Shown: positions 32,535 through 45,182, counted from the first letter of the stretch. The stretch: 64,000 bases of DNA from Heterobasidion occidentale (GCA_039111635.1 JBCAQO010000001.1:1240001-1304000), one strand, 5' to 3'. Notes: generated by a model not told the origin, from the sequence alone. Numbers and translations: made by a program.

Positions 32535-34438
32535 TCACAGCAACTCATCATCGACCATCTTCATCAAAACCTCGCGCATCCTCTTGAATCGTGCATGTGT
32601 ACGATCCATTGCACCGCAGCGATCATAGTACTCTTGCACCTCGTCCACGGTAAAGCGGAATTCCTGAGCAATGTTGAGGATGCTCTGATCAACTAGGTGC
32701 ATGGTCTGCATGCCATTTGGACCCCCGTGCGGCTGAACAGGAGCTGGGATAGGACCCTCACTGATGAAAGCGTAGTCAGCTTCTATATCATACATGAGAA
32801 AGTGGACTCACTCAGTCCTCTGCCTCTTAGAAACGCCGTTTTCGAGGCCATCTTCTTCGCTTGCCCTTTTGGCCCACGCAGGAGGAGGCGCGTTGCCAAC
32901 TCTTACAGCCCAATCGGCCTCGTCGTCTTCCATTTCTTCTTCTGCAGGGCTCTTACTCATTAGCATGAGCCCGGGAGGGACATTAGGATCCATAGGACCT
33001 CCCACTGGACCTGCTAGGTGATGCATGTGCGGAGGGGGTGCGTGCGGGTGTCCAGGTGGCGGGGCATGGGCATACATACCCACTGGCACAGGAGCGAGAC
33101 CTGAGAGACCTTCGTGGTGGTGCGCATCCTGACCAGGCATCGGCATGGCCATGGTAAGGTGCATGTGTCCGCCCCCGTTCAAGAAATCGTCATCGGGTGC
33201 CGCTGAACCTCCAGGCGCGTTCTTGCGCTTTCGGCTGCGTTTTTGCTTCTCCTCTGGTCTACGCACGTAGCCGTACTGGCCCTTCTCTCCAAGAAGAGGT
33301 TTCTTCTGCTCCACGATCGCTTGGATGATGACGTCCAAGCGCTGCGAGTTCTTCTTGTAGCGCTCGCGCCAGGACTGCCAGGTGTGCCGGCTGACCCAAG
33401 CAAACTCAGGTTCACTAGCCTATTCAGTTTGAATCAAAAGATTAAGCAGTGAGATGCATAGGGATCAAAAAGCATCCATACTTGTTCGCATAATTGCTGG
33501 TAGAGCCTGTTTCCTGTTCTGCCACCAGTCTCCTTGTAAGGAATCTTAGCGGCAATCCAGTTGCAAAGATGCTCCTCGTCCTCTTCAGTGAACTGGGTTC
33601 TCCTGCAAGGTCACCGGTCAGTCGCTGGAGCAAATGCCCCTGAATTGTGGACCACGTACTCCTCGCCGGGACGCCTGCCGCCTGGGTTCTTGTATACGAG
33701 AGGAGTGTACAGCACGGTGCCCTTTTCAACGCACTTTTTCACCCAGAGATAGGATTCGACATATTTTTCGGGAATCCCTTGGTAGCTCTTGACAAGGTGC
33801 TGGAAGACTTCCGTGTTGGGGTCGGCCAGAATGACCCGCGCCGATTGAGCTGAGGCTGTCGGATCTCCACCAGAGTGCTAAATCCAAGCAGTAAGCCATC
33901 GCGGCACGCGCGCAAAAGAGTAGGTGATGGGGGCAAAGAGTGGCAGCGCACCATGACCCTTGCGCTAAGCGCCGCTCGAGCATTGACGTTGGCGATGCTC
34001 GAATCGATATGAAACTTTATCGGCTCTCCGTTGATAACGAATATCTGCTTCAACAACATGCCCGCGATCTTGCATGCCTCTACGTAAGAGTAGGGTACGA
34101 AATGCCTGTCCGGACGCTCAGCGCTGCTCCAACAAAGACGCAGTCGCTCGGCCTCTGGGGTGCCAGGCTGGATGAGAATAAAGCCTTGCCGCGGGACTTT
34201 GGACTCTACTCGACCTCCAAGGGACTTGGTGATTCAAAGCCTCAGACATTCGAGTACGAAGAGCTAGAAGCATGAAACGCACGGTGATGGTCTCGCAGAG
34301 CTCTGCTTGCATCTCTGTTGATAGATCTTTTTGGATAAAAAACTTGATAGCCATGCCATTCCGGTCTTGAAATATGGGCTAGAAGACGCCCATGCATGAT
34401 CAGCTTGAAAGCTACATGAGGAGAGACGACTGTACCAT
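32535..34438 (-). CDS. Rap1-like protein (BRCT repeats plus Rap1-type Myb domain)
   Basis: The start codon at 34438 is followed at once by an intron (donor GTACAG, acceptor TTCTAG), so exon 1 contributes only Met; exon 2 begins PIFQDRNGMAIKFFIQKDL. A BRCT module contains RHFVPYSYVEACKIAG, and a second BRCT-like module contains ARVILADP and EKYVESYLWVKKCVEKG. The Myb domain reads TQFTEEDEEHLCNWIAAKI, GNRLYQQLCEQ and HTWQSWRERYKKN, the signature of Rap1 Myb domains. Basic and Pro/His-rich linkers follow, and a C-terminal helical segment ends at 32535. Rap1 proteins act at telomeres in yeasts; in this lineage the role is inferred. A second BRCT-Myb protein lies 7 kb away. Confidence 0.82.
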
Positions 34439-34651
34439 GGTGGTCTGGTTGACTACAGAGGCGTCCAGAGTGCTAGAATAAGGTTGGGGGTAAATTCCCT
34501 AAAACAAGGTTAGGGTGCAGCCACTTCCATTCCCAGTGGCACAGCTCGGACAAGTTGATATTTTGTTCTCGCCTCATCTATCGTTCAAAGCTCGTGTATA
34601 TTCATATCGCTACATAGGATAGTCATGGGTACCAAAACGGAGGTACACCTC

Positions 34652-36526
34652 TCAGATTTCCAGCACCTTTCCTGGGTTCATGATTCCCCGCGGGTCGAAC
34701 AGCTCTTTAATCTTCTTCATTAAATCCACGGCGACCCCGCTTTTTGAGTAGTGGATAGCATGCGCTTTCATGGCACCAAGGCCATGTTCTGCGGATATGG
34801 AGCCATTGTAGGAAGCTATCGGTGGTGACGACAGCGATGAGCATTGGCCAACAAATAAGAGCGGTGTCACATACCGACGAGCTCATACACAAAAGGTTCA
34901 AGAGCAGCCTCAATCTCGGGAGTATATGCAGCGGCGACGATATTGAGGTGAAGATTGCCTGGTGAGCGGTTTCGGTGAACATGACACATGGAGAAGAGCT
35001 AGGGGACTTACCGTCGCCTACATGTCCGTACCCGATAACATGCTTCACAGCGTCCTCGTGTAGCAGCCCCTGTTTCCTCAGGTGCTCACGCACTATGTCC
35101 ACGACGTCCTTGAATGATGCTAGGGGAACTGAGATGTCGTACTTGTAAGCCCTGCCCTCTTTGGACACAGCCTCCGTTACGCCCTCACGCAATCGCCAGA
35201 GTTGTGCAAATTGAGCTGGCGACTGCGAAACGACGCCGGTGGTAATGAGCGGCTCGTCCGCATCCATGAGAGTCTCGAGGAGTGTGTTGAGTTTCTGAAA
35301 GAAGCCAGTCAGCCATAAGGAAGATGAAAAGCAATAGGCGAAGACGATCTACCTCTTCATCGTGTTCCCTCTTTCCCCCACTTGTCTCCAGCAGGACAAA
35401 GCATTCCGCACCATCGATTTCACTTTCACTAAGCGCTTTTCCCTGGCCGTGCTTCACAGCCAGCTCGTATGCTGTTTGGTCAATGAACTCGAATGCAGAA
35501 AGAATTTCGGACAGGTGTTGCTTGGTAGTTTTGAACAGCGGGAGGACATTGTCGAACTTGGGCAGCGCGAGGATGACATTATTCGTCGCCTGTGGTGCAG
35601 GGGGAGTTGCAATCGAGACCCCGGTAATGATGCCTAATGACCCCTCTGCTCCGATGAAGAGCTGCTTGAGGTCATAGCCTGGAGGTGAGATGCTCAACGC
35701 GGAGATAAGTGGGAGGTAACGCAGAACGGACCTGTGTTATCCTTGCGGAGCGTAGATAGGTTCTCGAGGATGCTGCCGTCCGGCAAAACAACTTCGAGGC
35801 CCAAGACAGACCCATGTAAAGAGCCGTACCGGAGCAACCGGAGCCCCCCCGCGTTGGTAGCGACATTCCCACCAATTTGACAGCTGGAATTCCATGACCA
35901 TCAAGAGGGTTGTACAATGCATTCTTGGACACACCTTCCCTTCGCTCCTAGATCCAAGGGCATGATGTGATTGTGGGGAGCGATATACTCGGACAGCGAT
36001 TCCAAAATGCATCCCGCATCGGCTACCAAGGCACCTGCAGGACTGCTCATTCAAAATCTCCAAAAAAGCAGAGACGGGAAAATGAGATGTACCAACCTGA
36101 CACAGGGTCAAACGACCGCACCTTGTTCATGTTTCCCAAATTGATGATGAGCTCGTCACCGACGGGCACGCTACCGCCCACAAGTCCGGTGTTCCCACCT
36201 TGCGGGACGACGCCTATCCTGTGCTCATAACACCACTGCATGATCTTGCTGACCTGCTCGGTCGTCTGTGGTCGCAGCACCGTGGTTGCACGACCATGAT
36301 ATTTTCCCATCCAATCATTGTTGAATGGCTCTAGCTCAGAAGACGGTAGGGATGATGGGGCGAGCGTGGAAAGGATGGCAGTCTGCGGGAGAATTTTGGA
36401 AAAGTGGGCAATATCCTCGGGGGCGACGGGTTTGAGCGGCTTTCGGGATGCGCTCGGGGCAGATACATGGGCCCACCGTCGTGCAGAGAGGGTGATCCGC
36501 CGCGGAACTGTGCGTGTGGAGAGCAT
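34652..36526 (-). CDS. FAD-linked D-2-hydroxyglutarate/D-lactate dehydrogenase, mitochondrial
   Basis: This flavoprotein of the D2HGDH/Dld2 type oxidises D-2-hydroxyglutarate (or D-lactate) to the keto acid. The start at 36526 ([19 protein letters not shown]) is a clear mitochondrial leader. The FAD-binding PCMH domain shows [74 protein letters not shown] and [14 protein letters not shown]. The C-terminal oxidase half has YGHVGDGNLHLN and [13 protein letters not shown], and ends [11 protein letters not shown] at 34652. The full family length is present across several introns. Substrate choice between D-2-hydroxyglutarate and D-lactate cannot be decided from sequence alone; the resemblance is to D2HGDH. 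Confidence 0.9.
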
Positions 36527-36713
36527 GTCGCAGAGGGGGACTGGCAGAGCCGAGGGGCGTGACCCGACTCGATGAAAGGTTGCGCACGTGCTGCGATCGC
36601 GAAGTCCAACTCCCTGGCCTCCTGGCAGTGGCGCGTGCCGCGGCCACTCCTCCATCGCTCGCACCCCTGCTTGACTGTGATCCTGGATTCACGCGCGCTA
36701 CTGGGAGTCGACC

Positions 36714-39700
36714 ATGCCGGCTACCAAAGAAATCATCACAATTAGCAGCGATGAGGACGAGGTCGTCATTGTAGAGAAGGATAAACAGGTCATGATCATC
36801 TCGTCTGATAATGAGGCAGAGGATGGCTCTAGGGGGCATACAATCATGCCCCAATCCCATCGCTCTTCACGCGCTCGTCTCTTAATCTCAGGGGCATCTC
36901 GCACTCCAAACATTGATAGACCCTCGGGCAGTAGCACAAGAGGAGATTCCAGTGCGCGTGATCCCTGCCAATCCAGAACTCGAGACTGACATGCTACTAT
37001 CAGCCCCCTCATCGTTGCAGGCAATGCAGAGGACGCTGGAACATGCTCAGAGGCTCAAACGCACACATCCCGAGGGCAGCAGCTCTGCTCTCAACGCTAA
37101 ACGCGTCAAGAGTGAGCGCATATCGACATCCCGGTCGTTCAAAAACGAAACGTCCATCGCGTCTCATTCAAACTCAAAGCGCCCTCGGACTGTTGTTCCC
37201 GAGATCATAGAATTGAACGATAGCGACGCCGAGGACGTCGTCCCACCACCGGCGGTAAGTAGGCTTTCTGATCTGCAGAATAAAAATGAGACGTGTCTGG
37301 TAGCAGCGCAAACGGTCCAAGCTGGAGCCAGCCGCGTCGATTCGACTCTCAGGTTCAACAACACTCAAAGCACGACGACCTGGCAAAGTTTGGAAAGCCG
37401 AACTAACTGCAGAACCATTGTCTGAATTCGAAGACGATATTGACTACGACACTTGTCATCCGGGACTCACTTACCACAGCAACCCAAAGGTCATACTTCT
37501 CATGTTACTCCCGCTTCTCAGTCTGATTGGCGCGATCTGTAGTGGAAAGAGCCTACGAGACCACTTTGGATCGACTCGGATCCTGTTTCACTCACCTCAT
37601 CCATGTCCGAACTTTCCATGATGCACACAACATCGCGTCCCCGACCAAAGAAGCTGCACGGCAATCTCCCCGTCCAATCCTTCTCGTGGAAATCAAAACC
37701 CAGTCATTACTGGCATTGGAATGCGGTGAGTCTGCCAGATTCGGATAGCAGATGGTCGGCCGATTAAGTGCAGCTTGAAGGTTTCAAAACTACAGCCGTG
37801 CCATCCGACGTCCTATCGTCCACTACATATGGGCGAACGAGTGTACAACCGACGGCCCAACACGATGGGAAATTTTACATCCTCCTTACGCGAGAGTCTT
37901 CATTTTGATGCGCTGCAGCTGTCGGCGTCATTTAAGCAAGCAGGTGGTCGTGAGTCTCTTCTTCCCATCTCTTCTCGAATATGTCCTTATGCACGAGGCA
38001 GCTATCAGCAGAATATCGCAGATTCCCGGTTTGGTTGCAATTTCGAGCCATACCGTGGGAGGCCATGCAGAAGACGAGGAAGACACTGATCGTGAGACAA
38101 TCTCCTGTGTGGCATCGGTGTATGACACTAAGTCCTCTATATAGCGCCTCCACCTGACCCGCAAAATCGAGAGGGTAGCTTGCAACTATTCCGCAACGGA
38201 TCTAGTAAGGCCTCCATCGGAACGTGAAAATTATGTTTTGTTGACTTGTTGTAAAGACAGTATTGTGCGTACACACGACGGGGTGGTTTCTCGAACCATA
38301 GACAACCAAGGTGCTGCTCTGAGCTATCCTCATGACTTGGTACTGATATCGAAGATAGTTGTAACCCTCCCGAAATACTTCACTGTAACCGATGTGCAGT
38401 TCGATCCACACAAGTACGCATCGCCTTCCCCGCTTCTTGTCAGTCTGTTGTTCAATGTGACCTGGCAGCAAGGGACATATGGCATCGTCCGGGCATGACT
38501 GCACTGTCCGTTTCTGGAGCTGTGAAGACGGCATCAGCCCTGGCATGCAAAGTAAGTGCTCGCAGATCCGAGTCGCAGACGTCTCTCACATGCGCGTGCT
38601 GCCAGTGGAATTCAAGGACGTCCCCCACGAGCTCCACTACCACCCGGACGAGCCGATTCTAGCCGTAACGTGCCACGACGGGTGAGCCTCCTTCCCCCAG
38701 CCGCAGGACGCGCGGGTGCTCACTCGCGCCGACGCAGCTGCGTGTACCTCTACCGGAACCCCGGCGAGCGCTCGACCGACTCGGTGCTGCACATCGCGCC
38801 CAAGGCCGCGCACCAGTCGGCAGGTGCGATGGTCTGGGGCCGCGAACGCACGCAGCACGTCCTCTTCGCGTCCTCGGAGCCGAGGGACGCAGACGACGAG
38901 ACGGGCTACCACCGCGCGTTCGACATCCACACCCAGAAGCAGCTGTACGAGCTCGACGCCAAAGAGGGCGGGGACGCCATGGCGATCGACCCAACCGGTG
39001 AGCGCGCCGCCCACGTCTCGCATGTCCGCGCTCGCGCTCGCGCTCACGCCACATCCACATCTCCCCCCGGCGCCGCAGGCTCGACGCTCGCGCTCTTCAC
39101 GCTCGGCCCCGGCGCCTCGCACGTCCTCCGCCTCTTCGACCTACGCGCCAAGCGCGCGCGGCGCGCGTGCACAAAGCCGCGCTCGACGCGTTCCGCTTCG
39201 CGCGCGGCGCGCCCGCGTGCGACGGCGAGGTGACCGCGGCCGCGTTCAGCCCGGACGGCGCGCTGCTCGCGGCCGCGCGGAACGACAACCAGCTGCACGT
39301 GTACGACGCGCGCTTCCTCGCGCGCGGGCCGCTGCTGCGCTTCTGCCACTGGGGCGCGGAGCGCTGCGCGCCCGGGAACCGGTTCGGGGTGACCGAGGCC
39401 AAGTGGGTGCGCGGCTGGGGCGGGGTCGGGCTCGGGCTCGTCAGCGGCGGCATGGACGGTGAGCAGGCACTGCGGCCGGGGCGCGGCGGGCGGGTGGCTG
39501 ACGCGGCCGTGGTTTGTTTGCTTTTTGCTGCAGGGTGCGTGCGGCTGTGGGACGTGCGCCTCTCGGACGAGACGCCCGCGAACGGCACGGTGCTCGCGCA
39601 GGTGGACTACGACATCAACGCGTTCTCGCTCGGGGACGTCTACAGCGGCGAGAGGCCGCTCGTCGTGTGAGTCGCCCGCCGTCTCTCCCGACGGGCCTTG

Positions 39701-39793
39701 TTTTGCTGACGATTTGGCTTGCTCAGCGGCGACAGCGGCGCTGGCGTGTACGTGTACGACCGCACGGGGCGGATGGAGAACCTCGTGCCATGA
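36714..39793 (+). CDS. Large WD40 protein with SUMO-interacting-like motifs
   Basis: I do not recognise an orthologue outside basidiomycetes. The N terminus (MPATKEIITISSDEDEVV) and IIELNDSDAED resemble SUMO-interacting motifs, a hydrophobic core next to acids and serines. A Ser/Arg-rich nuclear-looking region follows. WD40-type blades appear further on: FDPHKYMASSGHDCTVRFWS, ELHYHPDEPILAVTCHDG, LALFTLGPGASHVLRLFD, VTAAAFSPDGALLAAAR, GLVSGGMDGCVRLWDVR and GDSGAGVYVYDRTGRME. Many introns split the 5' part. Base composition changes sharply within the gene near 38560: the last third is extremely GC-rich. The start at 36714 has a good context and sits 187 bases from the divergent D2HGDH start. 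Confidence 0.75.
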
Positions 39794-40829
39794 CCTTACC
39801 GCAAATAGCCTCTATCAACTAAAAGTATACTTCATGAATGTCTCCGTTCGACCGTTGTCTTGTAAACCTCGCACCAAGTTGTACATCGCTGTCGTTATCT
39901 CCCATCGTCTACTCCAATATATTCAAAAGTACCAAATCCACAACAATAATCATACAGTACAACTACACAAAGCAACGTGCGATGTACATGTATCCCCCCG
40001 CGTGAATCAATCACACCGCGACACCCAGCGCACAGGGCACGCGCGCACGAGGCCGCGCGGACGACCCGCAGGCCGCCCGCGCGATGGCGAAGAGGGGACT
40101 CGGTCGATGTAGGCTGCTTTTTGACCCCTTCGAGCCACCTGACGCGGGCGCCGACTCGAGAGGCTTCGAAAGAGCCGAGCGCGCGCTATACATACGTACG
40201 CACTATACACACTTCACTTGACTTACGGGGGAGGGGGAGCCCGGGTCACGGGTGCGACCCGCTCCCGAGGAATGGAAGCCTAGGGCTGGTTCGCGCGCTT
40301 CGCAGGCGGAAGAGCGCGTTTGAGCCGCGGACCGCGGTGCTGGAATCGCGCGTGCGTCGCGTGACCGCGCAGGGACGTCGGAGGTCGGAGGCCGGAACAA
40401 ACATATCGTTATTATCATTGGGGCTACACAGGACTGGCATCGCCGCCCAAGGGATGTCAGCGACCGGAACGACGACGCGCGAGAGGGGGGAACGCGCACT
40501 CACCTGTCTATATATTCTACGCGGCGAGAGCGAATGTGCGCCGGCCACGAGCGCGCGTCGGCGAGCCTGGGTCCCCGCGGAGGCGGCGCTCGTGCGGGGA
40601 CGGGCGGGGGGCGGGTGGGTCGATGTGGGCTGCACATTGACCTCTCTGGACCATTGCTGGCGCGGTCCAGGAGGCTTCGATGGAGCCGGGACGAGAAGGG
40701 GGTCTGTGGCTGGGACGATAACGGGCGAGCAGCGGACGGGACGATGCGTGGTATTGGTAGTACAGATGCGCGGGTAGTGGGTACAGAGTGCGAGGAGAGC
40801 AGATCAGCGTAAATAGGGAGAAAAAAAGC
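39794..40829. other. GC-rich convergent spacer
   Basis: The 1-kb region lies between two genes that end towards each other. It is GC-rich from about 40010 onward, so open frames are long on all strands by composition alone. None shows a recognisable protein. Near 39830-39970 an AT-rich stretch probably marks the WD40 gene's 3' end. Confidence 0.45.
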
Positions 40830-41550
40830 TCAGAAACCTGGTGAAAGCGAGATGGTCAGCGCGCGCGCGGGGGAGGGGACGTGTGCGCGAGACACGCACA
40901 GCAGTCGCAGTCGAACGGACAGAGCGGGGTGTCTGTGCAACAAGGCAGCGTGAGCGTGAGCGCGGGAGGGATGGGAAGGAGCGGGACGCACCGCCGCCGG
41001 CGTCTTGGATGCCGAGCTCGTCCTCTTTGTAGATCGCGAAGCCTTCCTCGGTCTTGCGCCCTGCACGACGAGGACGACGGCAAGGAATTAAAAAAATTAG
41101 AAGCCAAGAAAAAAAATTCGTCGAGGGCGAGGGCTTACGGGGGCCGGTGCCGCGCGAGTCTTTGAAGCGCGCGTCGTCGTCCTTGAGGGCTTTGGACGAG
41201 GGCTTTGATGGAGGCGCGGCGGGCGTGGGTTTAGACGACGCCTTTGGGCGTTTGGCGGCGGGGGCGGGGAGAGTTGAGAGCCGGGCGGAGGGATCGAGGA
41301 TGGTCTCGACCGAGGGGCGTTTATGAGGCTTGGGGACAGAAGAAGAGGAGGAGGAGGCGGCGGGGGCGTCTGGGTTTACATCCGCCGCGTCGTCGCGCTT
41401 GCGTTTTTTGTCTTTTTTCTTCTTCTGTTTGGGGGCGGGGAGCGACGGCGGGGGAGCGGCGGGGGCGGAGGAAGACGCGGACGAGGAGGTGGAGGGGACG
41501 GGGCGCTTGGCCTTTGAGGAGAAGATGAGGTCGATTTCGGAGGGGGGCAT
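40830..41550 (-). CDS. DUF1764 family protein
   Basis: This is a small basic, probably nuclear protein of the eukaryotic DUF1764 family, whose function is unknown. The start at 41550 reads MPPSEIDLIFSSKAKRP. A long Lys/Ser/Pro-rich middle includes KQKKKKDKKRKRDD. The conserved C-terminal block is ARFKDSRGTG, RKTEEGFAIYKEDELGI and GGDTPLCPFDCDCCF. Two introns break this block. A third donor (GTGCGT) follows the first T of the last Cys codon, and an 8-base terminal exon (40837 to 40830) supplies GT TTC TGA, restoring the invariant final CCF. Without it the frame would read on for 14 unrelated residues. Confidence 0.88.
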
Positions 41551-42026
41551 GGAGGAAGATTTTCGGATGGGGGAGGGGGCGCGTGGGTCGACCAGGAAAA
41601 ATGCGCGTCACGGGGTGACTCGGGTAGCGTCACAGTGTGACGGAATTAGATCGAAGGGGCGGCGTCTGGACGGGGCGTGCGACGGGGGTGCGTGCCTGCA
41701 GTTAGATAAGAAGAACAGCGAGGAGAGCGAGAGCGATGCGTTGACGACGCCGCCGGCGACGAGGACGAGGCCGGTGTGGGAGCTGGGAGCGTGGGGATGG
41801 CCCGATCGGGTGGATGAGGACGCGCCACCGGCGATTGTCACGCCCACGACGTCGAGGCAGCGCCGCAACGAGCGAGAACTACCCGAATAATCGGAATCAG
41901 AGCATGTCGATCTTGTGAGTCCCATTTTCGCCGCCTCGCCGCGCGCAGTGCCGTGTCCTGAGCCCGCGCTGCAGCCCGCAGCATGGAAACGGGCGCCCGG
42001 GGGCGTTCCAGCCGCCACCGCCGCCG

Positions 42027-44948
42027 ATGACGGCGACGACGACGACGACGGCGACGATGGGGTTCGGGGTGGCTGGGGCGTCGGGTGCGGGGGTCGGGGG
42101 CCACGCGGGACTGCTGGTAGACGGTGTGGGGATGGGGGGCGGGGGGATGTTTGGGCTGGACGCGAGCGCGGCGGCGAAGCAGATGGCGGCGCTGACCGCG
42201 GCGGGGATGGCGCGGGTTGCGCAGAGCGGGCGTGGGATGGGAGGGCACGGGGGCGGGCCAATCTCGGGGCCACTGCTCGGGGGAATCGCGTCCGCTGATG
42301 GACGGGCGAGCAGCCAGAGCCAGAGCCAGGCACAAGCACCGCTACACGACACCATGGCCGCCCTCCAGCCCCGCCCGCCCCCGCAGCCGTCCATCAACCC
42401 CATCAACCCCATCAACATCCCCGCCTACCGCAGCAAGCACCGCCAGTTCCTCTCCTCCCTCGCAGGCATACACGCCGCACGCAACACCCCGCTCCCCCCC
42501 GCACTCACCGGCATCCCCAACCCCGCATTCGACCCCCTCCTCTCCTCCTGGTCCCTCCTCGACCCGCACCCCACAGAGCCCGGCTCCATCCGCCTCGCAG
42601 GCAGGCTCGTCGACCTCTTCAAGCTCTGGACAACCGTCCACACCGCAGGCGGAGGCGTGAAGGTCAGCGAATCGCTTTGTCTCTCCAACACGTAACCCCG
42701 CCTCCTCACCCCCCACTCCCCACCCCCAGTTCACCCAGCAGGGCCTCTGGCCCTCCGTCCTCCCCGTCTTCGACCTCCCCGACACCCTCCCGCCCCCCAA
42801 CTCCCAGCAGTCCGTCGCAGAATTCCTCGGCCAGGTCTACATGGCCGTCGTCCTCCCCTTCGAGGACGTCTACCGCAGGAACTCCCGCGAGCAGCAGCAG
42901 CGCGCCCTTCAAGCCGCCGCCGCCCAGGGTGCCCTCAATCCCCAGCAACAGCCCTTCCCGTCCCCCATCCAGCCCCGCGTCCCCTCTCAGCCCATCCTCC
43001 CCTCCGTCGCCTCTGCCCAGCCGTCGCCACAGCTCTCCCGCCAGCTCTCCGGCTCCACGATCCCCGGGACGCCCCAGCAGTCCCTCACCGCCCTGCCCCC
43101 CGTCGACCTCAACCCCGGCCCGCCCCTGCTCCCTATGAGGCCAACGCCCCCTTTGATCCAGACCTCGAATCCCGCAAGCGCAAGATGGAGCCCGAGGACG
43201 AACAGAAGCGGACGCGTCAGAAAACATGTGAGTACCCTCCCCCGCCCCTCGCCCACGCCCTCTATCCGCTCACAACGGCGCCTGTCAGCGGAGCCGCCCG
43301 ACCCCATCTTGGTAAGCCCCTGTCCGTCACTGCCCCGCGACCGAGCCTCACCGTGCCCACCGTGCCCCCCAGTCCGCCCTCGACCCCGAGTCCGCAGGCT
43401 CAGCGGGCGCCCCCGCCGGCGTGCTCCCGCAGCCCTCGCCCTCGACCCCCGCCCGCGGACAGCCGCAGCGCCGCAAGATCGAGTACGTCCCGACCGTGCG
43501 CGAGATCGGCTGGGGCGGCCGCGACGTGCCCGCCATCGCCGAGGAGCACGCCCGCGCGAGCACCCGCCGCATCCTGCGCGACCTCAACGAGTGGGGCAGC
43601 ATCGAGGTCGACGCCCTCGCCATGAGCGTCCGCTCCCGCATCGCCACCGAGCTCAGCTACGCCCTCACCACCCTCACCATCCTCTCCACCATGCGCGGCG
43701 CGAACGGCAACGGCTTCTCCGCGAGCATCTGTCCGGACCTCATCGACGAGCTGCTCGACCTCGTCGCGGACGTCGCGCTCGGCGGCGTCGAGGCCGAGCC
43801 CGCCGACGCCGAGGAGGGCGAGGACGCCGCGGAGAAGACCACGACGCACAAGGAGCTCGTCAACAAGGTGCTCGAGGACGGCAGCCGCCCGTTCGCCGCG
43901 CTCGACCGGAAGCAGGGCGCCAAGCCCGAGGAGCTCGGGCACAAGCAGCGCCCGGGCGACCTCGTGCTCGCCGTGATGAACATCCTGCGCAACCTCTCGG
44001 TCTTTCCGGAGAACCAAGAGTTCCTCGCGCGCCACGAGCGCGCGCTGCCCTATGCGCTGCGCCTGTGCGGGCTCGGGCCCGCGCTGCAGCCCGTCTCGCC
44101 CGCGCTCTCGCTGACGGACCTCGTCGCCGTCCGGCGCGACACGCTGTACCTGCTCGTCAACCTCGCGCCGCACGTGCGCCTCGCGCCCTCGCTCTCCGCG
44201 CGCCCTCGCCCACGGCCGCGCGCCTCGCGCAGCGCACGTTCGCGCTCGTGTCGTCCTTCCTCGTCGACCCCTTCGACGCGGTCACGCCCCTCGAGCTCCT
44301 GCGGCAGTCGGACATAGTCCCGGCGGGCCCGTGCACCCGCCGCCGGCGCTCGTCGACGCCGCGCTCGAGGTGTTCACGCGGCTCGGGCAGCCCGACGCGA
44401 ACCGGCGGGTGATCGCGCGCGCGGTGCCGCTCGCGTGGCAGCGGCGGCTGTTCGAGGCGCTCGTGCACCGGATGCCGCTCGCGGAGCCGGACTTTGCGGT
44501 CGCGCTGCAGGAAACCTGGCTCGCGTACGTGGCCAAGGTGGTGATGGCGCTCTACGCGCTCGCGTTCCTCGCGCCGCCGCGGCTCAAGGCGGCGCTGCGG
44601 GCGGACCGCGCGCTGGACGCGCCGCGGGTGCTGCTGCGGCTCGTGCGGCGGTTCACGGTGGCGGTGCCCGACGCGCGGCGCGGGCACGCGCGGGGGTCGG
44701 CGCTGCGGGCGACGGAGGCGCTGCGGGCGCTGGACGAGGAGGAGGACGCGTTTGACGGGGCGCGGAGCACGGCGGGGCCGGTGCTTGCGTTTGGGGTCGG
44801 GTACGGGGAGGTGGGGGAGGACCGGGTGGAGACGGGGACGGGGCTGCTGGGGGGGTTCCAGGACGAGGTGGTGTTTGAGATCATGATGGCGAAGGATATG
44901 GAGAACGACATGTTCAAGGAGCTGGACAGCCTCGCGCGCGTGGGATAA
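42027..44948 (+). CDS. SWI/SNF subunit Swi1-like (ARID domain)
   Basis: This protein matches Swi1/ARID1, the DNA-binding subunit of the SWI/SNF chromatin remodeller. After a Gly/Ala/Thr/Gln-rich N terminus, the ARID domain runs from YRSKHRQFLSSL through LAGRLVDLFKLWTTVHTAGG, LWPSVLPVF and VAEFLGQVYMAVVLPFEDVY. A Pro/Gln-rich linker follows. The Swi1 C-terminal domain starts RKIEYVPTVREIGWGGRDV and continues SIEVDALAMSVRSRIATEL, VMNILRNLSVFPENQEFLA and DLVAVRRDTLYLLVNLAPH, ending at 44948. The frame shifts by one base near 44198-44203 and again near 44326-44331 inside this conserved region; both look like indel errors. The first ATG is uncertain because the 5' end is low-complexity. The gene is very GC-rich. 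Confidence 0.85.
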
Positions 44949-45182
44949 GGCGTGTTATTTATGAAGCTTGTTTTTTTTTTTTTGTGTGTGTCGCTGTATA
45001 TACCGTATAGTAGTAGATGAATATGTTGTGTGGGGGATCTAATCTACGGTACGGGGGCGGCATGCATATCTGATAAGTGTGGATCGAGGGTGCGCCGAGG
45101 ACAACACCGCTTTCTCAGCATCTTGTATCAACAGCCTTCCTCGTCTGTACTCACATCCTCGCAGCCTCCTCGCAGCCTCGCC

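Noticed and set aside
41608..42339. A 243-codon minus-strand frame upstream of the Swi1-like gene
   Set aside because: Its Pro/Arg/Ser-rich sequence has no domain and fits compositional bias in the GC-rich block.
42841..44412. A 523-codon open frame over the Swi1-like gene
   Set aside because: It follows the true frame only at first, then becomes Arg/Pro/Ala-rich nonsense after an intron. Very high GC removes stop codons from all frames here.
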